Part shown: in pieces, positions 44,263 to 54,797 of the stretch
Position numbering within the stretch: position 1 is the first letter of the stretch
Layout of the letters: every line of letters begins with the position of its first letter
From: Triglochin maritima
Taxonomy: Eukaryota > Streptophyta > Magnoliopsida > Alismatales > Juncaginaceae
Length of the DNA stretch: 64,000 nucleotides
Direction of reading: 5' to 3'
Assembly: GCA_963682175.1 (NCBI GenBank)
Contig: OY821786.1
Span: forward strand, 31,861,501-31,925,500
The notes under the pieces: generated by a model
Seen by the model: the letters and a program-made list of their open reading frames with translations, nothing else
The model's database searches: none
Told to the model about the DNA's origin: nothing
Made by a program: the position numbers and the translations under genes

Positions 44263-44525
44263 AAAATTCAGGCGTCTGGATTAGACGCCTACCCCATGGG
44301 GGGCGTCTGAGTTAAACGCCCTCCCCAAGGGTGAGGCGTCTGCGTAGGACGCCTGACCGAAGGGAAGGGCGTCTACTAAAGACGCCTTACCTAAGGGGAG
44401 AACGTCTACATAAGACGCCTCTCCCATTACGTAGGCGTCTGCGTTAGACGCCTGGGCCAAGGGGAGGACGTCCTACGCAGACGCCCTCACCTTGGGGGAG
44501 ACGTCTAATGCAGACGTTCGGCCCA
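44263..44525. repeat. array of eight GCGTCT...AGACGC hairpins in MULE intron 1
   Basis: About eight units of some 32 bp each contain a GGCGTCT and AGACGCC pair around a 5-6 base loop, and are separated by CCCCAAGGGG-like palindromes. The array fills most of the intron 44229-44549, in an otherwise AT-rich neighbourhood. Confidence 0.85.
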
Positions 44526-44549
44526 AAATTTGCCCCGCGCCAGGCTTAC

Positions 44550-44579
44550 CTCACCGGATGCATCACCCTCGCCAGACAT
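44550..44579 (-). CDS. MULE gene first exon (10 codons)
   Basis: The exon reads MSGEGDASGE, then a GAG|GTAAGC donor. A diverged copy of the same start (MSRESPGSG) lies at 46838 in the second MULE fragment, which supports it as a real start. Confidence 0.65.
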
Positions 44580-44735
44580 TTTCGTGGTGTTTTTACAGAT
44601 AAATTATGAATATACAAGACCGTAGGCCTAATTTATAGATACGGGATGATATGAGTATTAAATATATTGTTAAGGGCAATTTGGTAATTTCAAGGGGCGA
44701 TTTAAGTAGTTTTGGGACGACGTTTAGTAGTTCCC

Positions 44736-45500
44736 TAAAAATATTTGGGTGTAAAAAAAGTCAAAATGTTAGGTCATAGGTTACCCGAGGGTCCATAAAA
44801 TCTTGATAATAAAAATTCCAAAATCCAAAGGCACCACAAGGAGTGTGAGGGGCGCCCGTCTATCCAAAAAACAAATTTTATATTTTCAAATTAAACATTT
44901 AATACACTAATAAATGATAATTATAAAGTTTTGTAAATATTCATATTGTAATATAGGATGTTGAGTTCTTATAATTACAAGGTGTTCTCTAAAGCTGAAA
45001 CTCACTTAGCTATCATTATCGATTTCCAACCCCACTCTACCGCATCTGTTAACCTACGGCTGGAGCTAGCACTAGAAAATTTGAGTTGTAAAGTTTGAAA
45101 GCAAATTATTATAGAAACATGTGAATATTATGTTTAGGGAAAATGGAATTGTAAAGTTTGAAAACATACATAAGAATGCATTTATTTTTTGGATTTAAAT
45201 TATTAAAGAAACATTTCAATGTCAGGTAAATTAGGAATTTTGTGCGTGATACCAAATATATATTGTTTTTTGGACTACGCTACACGGATGCACGTGTTCC
45301 GGACTCACATGTCGTGGTCAGTACAGTCAGCAGTCCAGTCCAGTCAGTAAAATTCAAATATCTTTTAATTTCTGAAATTAATTAAATAATATGTTTATTT
45401 TGTGTCACATACAATCTTTACTTTTCTCATGCAACATTACTTTCACAATACAACATTTAGTTTCTTCATGCAACATTTATTTTCTCAATGCAACATTTAT
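44736..45500. other. AT-rich spacer
   Basis: No gene. CAGTCCAGTCCAGTCAG-like short repeats occur near 45325 and a repeated ATGCAACATTTA phrase at 45428-45500 leads into the minisatellite. Confidence 0.45.
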
Positions 45501-45509
45501 TTTTCAATT

Positions 45510-45945
45510 TTAGTGTGTCTATCCATTTTAACTTTTAGATCTGTCCATTTTAACATGTGTGTTTGTCTATTTTAAGGTATGTGTTTGTTCATTTTAAGAT
45601 GCGGGTCTGTCTATTTTAAGGTGTGTGTTTATCCATTTTAAGTTTCGGGTCTGTCCATTTTAACTTTTGTGTATGTCCATTTTAAGGTGTGGGTTCACCT
45701 ATTTTAATATGTGGGTTTGTCCATTTTAAGATGCGGGTCTGTCCATTTCAACATTTGTGTCTCTCCATTTTAAGGTGTGTGTTTGTACATTTTAAGATGC
45801 GGGCCTGTCCATTTTTAAGATATCAGTCTGTCTATTTTAACTTTTCGGTTGGTCCATTTTAAGGTGCGAGTTGCCCATTTTAATATACGAGTCTGCCTAT
45901 TTTAACTTTTCGGTTTGTCCATTTTAAGGTGTGAGTTTATCCTTA
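45510..45945 (+). repeat. minisatellite (about 28-32 bp unit)
   Basis: About fourteen units of the type GGTGTGTGTTTGTCCATTTT, each ending TCCATTTTAA or TCTATTTTAA with a variable G-rich connector (GGGTCTG, TGTGTTTG, TTTTCGGTTTG). No coding potential. Confidence 0.85.
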
Positions 45946-46684
45946 ACTTTCAAAACAAACACCAACAACCAAAAAAAATCATGACCATAACACCTTAATT
46001 CGGCTACAAAGAACCAAACTTTCCCCAAAACACCACGTAAAAAACCAAAGCAGCTACAAAGAACAAAAACTACAAAGAAGTAACATTTCCAAAATAACAC
46101 CAAAAAATCAAGATTGATCTATCACAGATCAAAACCAAAAACTTCAAATCAGCCACAAAAAACCAAACTTTCCCAAATAAATTCACAAAAAACTAAAATC
46201 AGCTACAAAAAACCACACTTCAAAAAAACCAAGACCGATCCATTATAAACAAAACCAAAATCTTCAAATCAGCCACAAAAAACCAAACTTCCTCCAAAAA
46301 CACTACACAAAAAATCAAAAAGCTATAGAGAACCACACTTCCTCCTCCCCGCCGACCACTTCCAAACATCATGAGATCTAATGTGGTCCTCGGCCTCGGG
46401 ACAGACTCCACCGGCCCACCACTTCCTACTCCTTCTCGCCGACCAACTTCACTGTGACGTCCTCACCAACCTCTACATGGAGTTTTGGGGAATAATGGAA
46501 GGTTTTGATGAGATATATATGGTGGAAACCAGATGTTGTATCGTTTAACGTGTGCAAAAATAAATAATTAATATATTATTTTTACTGACTGGACTACTGA
46601 ATGGATTGAACATGTGGGGTGCGTCCACGTCGTGCTAAGTTGGTTTATCATTTTCCTTGTTTTTTTACGAGGATACCAAAAAAA
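45946..46684. other. A-rich degenerate repeat and spacer
   Basis: From 45960 to 46345 the phrases CACAAAAAACCAAACTT, AAATCAGCTACAAA and AACCAAAACTTCAAATCAGC recur irregularly on an A-rich background (perhaps six loose units). The rest is anonymous; no gene is seen. Confidence 0.5.
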
Positions 46685-47405
46685 GGGAACTACTAATCAT
46701 CGCCGGAAAACTACTTAAATCGCCCCAACAATTACCATTTTACCCTTCACAATTCATTTAATACTCATTTCGTCTCGTGTCTTAAAACAAGGTTTTAGCT
46801 CAGTTTTACTAACATTCCCAGTACCAACACCACGAAAATGTCTCGCGAATCGCCTGGATCCGGTGAGATAAGGGAGTCAGAATATTTTTTTCGTCTCGAG
46901 CGTCTGGCTAAACCGCCTCACCCATGGTGGGGGTGTCTGGCTAAGACGCCTCGCCCATGGCTGCGGGGGAGGCGTTTTACCCAGACGCCCTTCCCAAAAA
47001 AAAATTTAAAAATTTTAAAATAATATTGTGTGTTATCTCAAATTATTTGAGGTTCCGTTGTAATTTTTCGGTGGTAACGGGTTAGATTACAATGAGTTTT
47101 TTTGCAAGTAGTGAAAATTCAAAATTTTCAAGATCCAAAAATCTCCGGTGGTAAAACTTCCCGACTTACAAATACCACCCCGATAGGTCGTTCGAGGGTC
47201 TCACTTGCAAAAAAACTCGTTGTAACTGGATTTTTTTTGGATTTTGAAATTGTTGGATCTAGATATTTTTTAATCTTCATCACTTGCAAAAACTCGTTGT
47301 AACCCAACCCGTATAATTACCAATTAATACCAAAAACTCATTGTAATCCAACCCGTTGCAGACGCCTCCCCCATAGGGGAGGCGGCTCCGGCGGATGTCC
47401 CTCAA
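46685..47405 (+). mobile_element. second MULE fragment, same family, opposite strand
   Basis: The start GGGAACTACTAATCATCGCC and ACTACTTAAATCGCCCC match the terminal repeat of the 40778-44735 element. Then come a start codon region (MSRESPGSG at 46838), an intron with GGCTAAGACGCC / GTCTGGCT hairpin words, and GAGGTTCCGTTG followed by TTTCGGTGGTAACGGGTTAG, matching the second exon of the full copy. The similarity dies out near 47100. A last GC-rich GACGCCTCCCCCATAGGGG palindrome lies at 47358-47380. No other terminus is seen. Confidence 0.75.
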
Positions 47406-47618
47406 TTTTTTATTTTTTTATTAAAAAGAAGTTGGACATTTTATCAGATTCGAGTACACCGGGTTGTTCATTGGCTCATTTCCTGACATTCGAAACATTA
47501 TTTTTTATGATTATGAGAGAAAGATGAAGAGAGAGGGGTGATAGGAGTCTTAAATGTCGAGATATATAAGTAGAAATGTGAGAAATGTAAAATAGTAATT
47601 CACATGGACGATTTAAGT
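47406..47618. other. short spacer
   Basis: AT-rich, no gene. Its last 9 bp (47610-47618, GATTTAAGT) are the left copy of a direct repeat flanking the next element. Confidence 0.5.
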
Positions 47619-48323
47619 CAATGTTCACGGACCGCATGGGTGAGCCTAGGCGACCGGGGGCGTCCGGTCGCCTAGGCGGTTGTGCGACCACCCAAGTCTG
47701 GGCAATCTTTTTTTAATTCAATTAAATTTTATAAAAAAGATAACAAAATAAGGAAAAAATCGGGAAAAATATGAAAAAAATGCACAAATATTATCTAAAA
47801 ATACCATACATGTTTAGGTTTCGAAAAGACACATAATTCCTCGACCAAGGCCTCACTAGGCACCCCTCTACCCACCTAAACATTTAGGTATATAATTTAT
47901 TGCTTAGTAGTATGGTTACAAAGGTAACTCAGAGTTCATACAATGGCGGTTGAAGAATGAAGAACCGGATCAGAGACTTCACTTTCCAACTTCAAAACTA
48001 AGCAACAGACTGGAGACTTAATCGCAAAAACTTGGTGATTAGGAAACTTGATGATAAGAATAGAATTATGAAGAAGAAGAGAATGAGAGATGTGTGAAAA
48101 ATGAAGAGGTTTGGAGGGGTTTATATAGGATTTGGGGGTAGTGGCAAACTTGTATTTTTTGAAAAAAAAAATAAAATAAAAAAATCAAAAAGGAGAGAGC
48201 CGTGGAGTACCTCCAACGGCTTTCGCCTAGGCGATCGCCCAGGCGAAGCGCCTATTTCGCTCAGCTTGGCTGGGTGAAAGGCGGTGGTCGCCTACCGCCT
48301 AGGCGGCCACCTACCTGAAGGTT
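47619..48323. mobile_element. non-autonomous element with 9-bp duplication, 705 bp
   Basis: GATTTAAGT flanks it exactly (47610-47618 and 48324-48332), as expected for a Mutator-type insertion. GCCTAGGCG-type palindromes lie near both ends (47645-47680 and 48225-48305). The central part is A/G-rich and non-coding. The terminal inverted repeats are poor, so the superfamily is inferred from the duplication length. Confidence 0.6.
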
Positions 48324-48382
48324 GATTTAAGTAGGTGGGTGACGAATAGCAATTGATAAGAAAAAAAAATTCTCCTGTCACA

Positions 48383-48568
48383 CACAACTGGAATGGAATT
48401 GCAGAACCTATAACATATTCTTATTTGAACGTGTAGGTATAGTTAGGATGTGTTCTCTTTATAGTTTCCATTTCCCACAACTGGAATGGAATTGCAGAAC
48501 CTATAACATATTCTTATTTGAACGTGTAGGTATAGTTAGGATGTGTTCTCTTTGTAATTTCCATTTCC
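48383..48568 (+). repeat. 93-bp tandem duplication
   Basis: Two nearly identical units start CACAACTGGAATGGAATTGC and end TTTCCATTTCCC, with only two or three differences, so the duplication is recent. Confidence 0.9.
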
Positions 48569-49051
48569 CATCATAAGAGTCGTGGAATGCTGTTTTCAAG
48601 AAATGCCATGGTAATTACATGACTACATGCACAACAACTTATACTCACTTCAACGTATTTTTGTTTGCATATCTACGTAGTAACAAATTTTATTCCTTCA
48701 AAAGGAAAGGAAACCATTGAGAAGAACAAGAAATTCTTGGGCACTTCTATGAAAGTTGGAGGTTTCCTTTTCTTTGCGAAAAAACATCAAAGTTATGGAA
48801 TAAATAGATGCATGCATGGGTTGTTGTTTAGTCAACATATCAAAGAGAGGGGGACCATTCATGATTTTGGATGGAAAACTATTACTTAACATTGCGTTTG
48901 TACCAAGAAAGGAATCAATATCTCATGACCCAGCTATTATGCCTTAGTGATAATACAAATAAGTTAGATCTTGTACCAATGTTGGATTTGGTGTTGGAAC
49001 CATTGATGGAGGGAAGATTGAGATTCTTAAGTAAAGTTATAAAATAGTAAA
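48569..49051. other. spacer without recognised gene
   Basis: Short open frames exist on both strands (about 48665-48890) but neither resembles a known protein. Nothing else is seen. Confidence 0.4.
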
Positions 49052-49583
49052 TGGTTAATTACGGTTTGTTCTCGTGAACTACGTCTTAATATCAAGTTTG
49101 CACCAATGAACTTTCAACATTGAAAGTTACAACCTTAAATTTCCGTTTTGTAACACTCTTTTCTTTAACTTTAAAAATATATTATTTAAATCCACATTCG
49201 TTATGTTTTTGTAATTTTTGTTGTTGTATCCATAGTACACTTCTAAACTTATATTTTCGTGAAAGTTCAGATATGAATGAAGGTCAAATTTGGTTGAAAT
49301 TTAGGTTGGATTGACACTAAATCTAACCCAAATTCCTACCAAATCCGACATCCATTTCGATTCAAACTTTCACGAAAAATATAGGTTTAAGAGTGTAATA
49401 GGGATACAACAAAAAAATTACAAAAAAAAGACGAATGTTGTTTTAAATAATAATTTTTTAAAGTTCAGATTTACAAATTATTTCAAAATGAAAATTTATG
49501 GGATGCAACCGTTAACTTTGAAAGTTAAGAGTACAAAGTGATATCAATACACAACTCAGAAAAATAAACTGCATTTAACCCAA
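49052..49583. mobile_element. fold-back MITE, 532 bp
   Basis: The two halves are inverted copies over almost the full length. Words such as CATTCGT, TTTGTAATTTTT, TTGTTGTATCC and TTTTCGTGAAAGTT in 49190-49270 reappear inverted in 49360-49440. The outer ends are TGGTTAATTACGGTTTG and (inverted) TTGGGTTAAATGCAGTTTA. The unpaired centre is about 49315. No coding sequence. Confidence 0.8.
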
Positions 49584-50960
49584 TACTAAAATTAGACGAA
49601 AGTTGAGCATAACTTAAATGGTTATAGATGCACAGCAGAAATGATTTGAACCAGAAGTTCTCTGACTTTGACCAGTCAAAATCTTAGTTTAATCACTTTG
49701 TGAGATTTAGTTTGAATATCAGAGTAAAAACTCTAGAGATGAGCTTCATACACATCAACTGGGAGATGTTTGGCTCATAGAAGATGGCTTGGAGGAGCGG
49801 ATGTCCCCATCCCAAGGATATACCCGAAATGCCCTCGATGTTTATGCACTTAGATGCTAAGAGTTTCCTTGTCTTGTTATTTGGTTGCTGACATGGTTTG
49901 TCTGTATTGATTCCGATCAACACCTCTGGTTGTTTAAAATGGTGATAATCTCATTCTGATTTCCTGAAATTTACAATTAATTTCACATGGCTTTATTGGT
50001 ATGAGTAAAACTGATTTTAAACAAGTCAAGTTTTAACTTTCACGGGTGTTTCTTCTCTAGCTTATCCCAACCAGACACCCAAACAAGTTTCGAATTAAAG
50101 GTTTTCCTCTTGTTGATTTCGATTCCTGGCAAGTCTGCAAAGAATGATACAATACTTTTAATTTTAATCCCGTCTCCACACCAGATACTAGACACCAGAT
50201 ACTTGTAAGATGCAGTACATACACATATGAAAAAATAGAGAGAAAATTGGGTTGCTTTAATTACAAATTTGATAGCATGAATAAAATGAACAAATGATAC
50301 AAAGTAAGATGCAGTACATACACCAGTTCGAGTTATTGATTCAAAACTCAGAAGATGGGACTCATTTCCAATGGCGTAAATGACGGTCCTAATTTTCCCT
50401 TTTTTTCTTTTCTTTTAAATTGAAGTTCATATAGCTCGTATGGCATTAGTGATATTATTATTATTTTTTAAGCAGACATTCGTGTTATTACTTTTTGCTT
50501 TTGACATTCCTTTGATTCGGTTCAGGATTAGGTTTAGATTGAAACTCGATTTTCTTTATTCATCCAAAGTTCAAAACATGACACACAAAGAACAATTCTT
50601 CTTGGATTCCTTAGAGGCTATATGTGGGAGGAGTTAAGAAGAAAAGAGATGATGATTGATGATAGTCATGATACACAACCAAATGAAGAATATTTTGACC
50701 TTTCAACGTGATGTTAGATTTGGCAATCTGATTTCAGTGATTTGAATGATATTTGGGATTGTGATGTCATGTAATCAATTAAGCTGATTTTGTTGTCTGT
50801 CATTGCAATCTTCATCCTAAGAGATTTAAACATAATCGATCCAAAGTTTTTTTTTGGTGTGGTAGGTATTGCATTCATAATGGGGAAGCCATAACCATGG
50901 CTAGCTAACCCATGTCCAAAATTATTCAAAAGATCAACCAAACATATATAATACATAGCT
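49584..50960. other. long spacer without recognised gene
   Basis: AT-rich. A short phrase with AAGATGCAGTACATACAC occurs at about 50208 and 50307. No coding sequence is recognised on either strand. Confidence 0.45.
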
Positions 50961-50964
50961 TGAG

Positions 50965-51412
50965 TATCTCGACCCTTAGGTCATCTTCGACCAGGCCAGT
51001 AACCCGGGCGTTGAAACGCCCGGGTCGATGACCCGAAATTCCGGGTCGTCGAATAAAAAAATAATAAATTTTGTTTTTTGTTCTTTATTTTTTTTGTTTT
51101 GATTTTTAGAATTTTTTGTTTTAGTTTTTTAAGTTTTTTTTTGAAAATACGTTTTATAATTGTTTAGATTTTTTAGAATTTTTTAGAATTTTTTTTTAAA
51201 ATTTTACCAAGATAGACTCCGAAATGATGTGGAGGAGAGAGATAAGTTGTATTGGGTTGTATTGGGTTGTGGTTAAGAGGTGAATAGTGTAGGAAAGAGA
51301 AGAATGTTGGTTGAGGAAAGAGAAAGCTGATGTGGAAGAGAGAGAAAACTGATTTTGAAGAGAGAGACTGCTGATGACCAGGTCGTCCAGGTCATGGTTA
51401 GTGATGATCTTA
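50965..51412. mobile_element. hairpin-rich non-autonomous element, copy B
   Basis: It starts near CGACCCTTAGGTCATCTTCG, has a palindrome AACCCGGGCGTTGAAACGCC (inverted arms CCGGGCGTT / AACGCCCGG) and CCCGAAATTCCGGG, then an AT-rich middle. The final 150 bp are almost identical to the end of copy A (39598-39745). Ends are approximate. Confidence 0.6.
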
Positions 51413-52780
51413 TGGTTGTCGATAATAATTAAACAGGTAAAGTTGTGCCTCTTCTTGCGCGACCAACTCCACCTCCCTCTCGGTCTCATCAGACACACGA
51501 TAGATACGATCTATTCACTTTACAAAATAATCGAAAGTTGGTATTGGTATTACGGCTCATTTTACAAAATATATCCAACTTAATTATGAAGTTGTAAAGA
51601 ATCTTATTACAACAAGATCTTCCTCAGTGTGAATTTGTGGAACGCAATCTTCAACATTTTCCAAACAATTCAAGAATATTATCAATAGAAAGCAAAGTAT
51701 GAGATGAATAATTTGAAGAAAGAAAGATTTCAAAATTGGCTTCAAATTTAAAAATTAATAAAAAATTAAGACAACATATTCAATCAGTTCAACTGACTAC
51801 AGATTTAAAAATACTATTTTGAATTCCACTACTAAATTCGTAACAAGGTGCTAAACTACTATATCAATTATAACTAATAGATTCCTAGCTAATGAGTTCA
51901 GCTAAACATCTAACTACCCAAGTATAAATGTACAATATACACTTTAAATTCTATTTCTAGATTATCAACCAAAAATATTATTTCTCCGTCCCCAAATGGA
52001 ATGGATGCACAATGGAAAATGGAAAATTTGGAGATACATATTGTTAGAGGTGTGAGAATCAAATCTTCGTCTCAAACCAACTTGGTTAATAGATAGATCC
52101 AAATGGAATACACAATAAGTAGGATAAACTAACTATGCCAGTCCACATGATCACCAAGAATATATATCTTATAACTACATTGATCTACATCACTAAATGT
52201 GCCGGTTTAAATTGTGTCACTGGACTAGAAACCATATATATAATCTTTCCTTCTCTTACGATTCCAAAGGAAGATAAATTCCCTCAAAAAAATACAACTA
52301 GCTCCTGGTTTTTTTATAAATAATTTTTTTGTCAAATGATTAGTACATTTCAACTCCTAGTTGAAGATTTGAATTGAATGAATGCACAATCGAAATTTCG
52401 AAAACAAGGGGATAAGAATCCTTTATGCTTGTTTAAGTGTTGTAGTTTCATAACACTTTTAATTTTAATGAATTGTCAACCGCTTTATCAAAAAAAAAAA
52501 GGCTTCACACATCTCAAGTTTGGTAGAATTAGTGTACCAACTATATTTCACACATCTAATGTTACCCAGTAATAATGCATTTTCTTTCTTAGAGAATGAT
52601 AAGAAAAAATTCAAAAAAATAAAATATAATAAAATTGATTTGAATCAATGTACAAAGTAGTACACACATACATACGTATACACTCCTAGAAGTAGACATG
52701 GGGCTATATGCAAACCCTAGAAAGGCATATATTTGTTGGTTTGGGAGAGTAATTTCAAAGAGATCACCCTCTTAAAACAC
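51413..52780. other. AT-rich spacer upstream of MIR167
   Basis: No gene is seen. The last 250 bp become C-rich and probably hold the MIR167 promoter. Confidence 0.4.
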
Positions 52781-52988
52781 CTGCCATGGCCGTCCTATGC
52801 TGTGCCCTACACCATCCCCACCTGCACCACCTATATCTAATCTCTTCTCTGTGCCATCACCCCATGCACACACTTCTAAGTATTTGTGACATCCCACCAC
52901 AACCCTTTAATGCATGGCTTGTACGCACACCTACACAGCACATCCCATCCATCAGATCTTTTCCTTGTGACACTGGATCACTTGTCTG

Positions 52989-53004
52989 TGTCTCCTCTAT
53001 AAAT
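52989..53004 (+). promoter_or_regulatory. TATA box with adjacent TGTCTC (MIR167 promoter)
   Basis: TATAAAT at 52998-53004 is preceded four bases upstream by TGTCTC (52989-52994), the core of an auxin response element. A C/T-rich 5' leader follows from about 53030. The hairpin lies about 760 bp downstream, a usual distance in plant primary microRNAs. That the TATA serves MIR167 is inferred; TGTCTC is short and may be chance. Confidence 0.5.
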
Positions 53005-53787
53005 TTGCATGCCTTTCATCTGGGTTTTGTGTCTTCTTCTTTCTTCTCCTTCTTGGTAGGCTTTTCGAGTCATGGGTTTTGTTGTGTTGTCTTGATTGTT
53101 TTTGAGAGGTTCTTTCTGTTGGAAGTTAGTGTTGGGGTGCAATTCTTGTTCCCATGATCATGTTTTTGATTGGTTCTTTTCTTCTCTACCAAAGAGTTAC
53201 TACTATTACTAGCTCATCTTGGATTTGTTGGCTTTACATGTCATGCGTAATCTATAGTTATTTTGTTCATCTTTTGCATCTATAGGCTTTAGAGGTTCTA
53301 TTTCAATTTTTCCTCTAGCATTGCCCAGTAACTTGGTCATCCTACATACATGGTTTTAGATTTTTGGTTCCGTTTCAAATGAAAAGTATGTTCATCTTCG
53401 TAGATATTTACATGGCGTCTACCCAAGTATTGCACTCCAAAAGTCAGATGGAATGTGTAAGATGTACTTTGGCCTATTCTAATCCTTAACCCTTTAACCT
53501 ACTGAGATTCACACTTTATTTTATTTTTGAAACCACGTGGTTTTGATCGTAATTTGTTCAAATTCTGAATATCTATTTCTCCTTGATACGTGGCATCTAT
53601 CCTATGCTTTTTTCTTCAATAATCAGCATAGGAAGATTCAGTTGTACCTATTTAAAAAAAGATTTTAGTTTCACTTTGTCTCATCATTTTACATTCTTAA
53701 TCATGTTTCATCTTATCGAGTGGCTATACTTTCTGGTGATTTGTTTTGCATTTAATTTCACATCCCACGAAACAATCTCGAAAGACA

Positions 53788-53916
53788 AGTGCCAATGGGA
53801 AAGAGTGAAGCTGCCAGCATGATCTATCTATGATCGGTTCTAGTGCAATTATGGCCTAATTAATCCTAGCTAGGTCATGCTCGGTCAGCCTCACTTCTTC
53901 CTAGTCTCTTGGCATA
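53788..53916 (+). ncRNA. MIR167: miR167 precursor hairpin
   Basis: The 21-nt stretch 53806-53826 starts TGAAGCTGCC and ends CATGATCTA, matching the plant miR167a-type mature sequence at every position as I recall it. It sits on the 5' arm, as miR167 does. The 3' arm 53871-53893 (TAGGTCATGCTCGGTCAGCC followed by TCA) pairs with it with two single-base bulges, one G:U and one mismatch. The lower stem GTGCCAA / TTGGCAT extends the pairing, and the loop is about 44 nt. miR167 guides cleavage of ARF6 and ARF8 transcripts in auxin-dependent flower and root development. Confidence 0.92.
53806..53826 (+). ncRNA. miR167: mature miR167 (21 nt)
   Basis: Positions give a 5' U and a 21-nt length, suited to DCL1 processing and AGO1 loading. 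The predicted star strand, with a 2-nt 3' overhang, spans about 53873-53895. Confidence 0.9.
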
Positions 53917-53920
53917 TTTC

Positions 53921-54795
53921 AAAATTAATCAAGTTTCCCATTTACTACAAATCCTCCCGTGAAGGTAATTTTATTCTGTTATATATGTTTTGTCATATTT
54001 GTCTTTTGACGTTTATTTTCATGTGTAAGTAGTTTTCAGGAGGCAAGTTAATTGTACACGTTGATTGGAGGCATCATTTAGAAGGATTGAGGATCATGAT
54101 GGTGTTACTAGTTTATGTTTTCGATATGATTGTAGAATTTATTTTTGTACTGTTATATTTTCGGGGTTATTTCTTCCATGTGTGTACCCTGTGTTCTTGA
54201 GTTTTGATGTTTTACTCAATGAAATATTCTCAATTTGGTTTGTGTATTTGTGGGGAAGTTATATTGGTAATGGTCTTGATACTGATCATGGCAGATATCA
54301 GTGAATTCATATCTGTCCTTGAAATTGCTTTCTCTCTCATTCTTGTTTCTCGCAATAAAATTTGTTTTACATGTTATGGTTACCGTTGTAAATGTAGAAT
54401 TATATATTTAGCGCCAGTATTTATAGATGAAAAGTATTATATTATTATACTTAAAATGTATTTTGTAAATGAAAATGGGTAATTATAAATGAAGCGCCAG
54501 TAAGGTACTATACATCCATGATAAATATATAATAATTTTCAGTTAAATTTAGGACTTGTTTGTAAAATATATTTTGTTGATGCTTTCATATTTTTGACTT
54601 CTGTTTGTATCATATGACGCAAAAGTATTTGTTGATAATTTTACCAATGTAGAATGTAATTTGGTTGTTTTGGGGATAATTTCCAAGTAATTGAGTTAGT
54701 AGAAAATAGTAAAGGAGTTGCTGTCTCACAGTTATCTCTAATTTATTCACTATGTTGCTTGTCTGCAAAGCATTTATTATTGTGATAGTATATAA
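53921..54795. other. AT-rich spacer downstream of MIR167
   Basis: No gene is recognised. A GCGCCAGTA word occurs twice (about 54411 and 54494). Confidence 0.4.
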
Positions 54796-54797
54796 AA

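Larger units (their letters stand above)
40778..44735 (-). mobile_element. Mutator-like element (MULE) with OTU protease, 3958 bp
   Basis: The terminal inverted repeats run from GGGAAATACTGAATTGCTAA at 40778 and, inverted, from 44735 (GGGAACTACTAAACGTCG). They share ACTTAAATCGCCCCTTGAAA and TTACCAAATTG over about 65 bp. The 9-bp target duplication is not clear. Inside, on the minus strand, lies a FAR1-type DNA-binding region, a MULE transposase and an OTU-like domain. A GC-rich hairpin array occupies the first intron. Confidence 0.85.
53030..53920 (+). ncRNA. MIR167: primary transcript of MIR167 (approximate)
   Basis: The region downstream of the TATA box is non-coding: the ORFs at 52786-53157 and 53583-53822 run across the promoter or the hairpin and have no recognisable product. 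The transcript is expected to start near 53030 and to extend past the hairpin at 53788-53916. The 3' end is unknown; splicing is possible, since a GAAG|GTAATT donor-like site lies near 53961. Confidence 0.45.

Noticed and set aside
40760..44750. A clear 9-bp target duplication around the MULE
   Set aside because: The flanks (AAAAACCGA and TAAAAATAT) do not match; any duplication has decayed or the ends are off by a few bases.
52786..53822. ORFs of 123 and 79 codons as a protein gene
   Set aside because: They span the C-rich promoter, the TATA box and the miR167 stem itself. The non-coding explanation is stronger.
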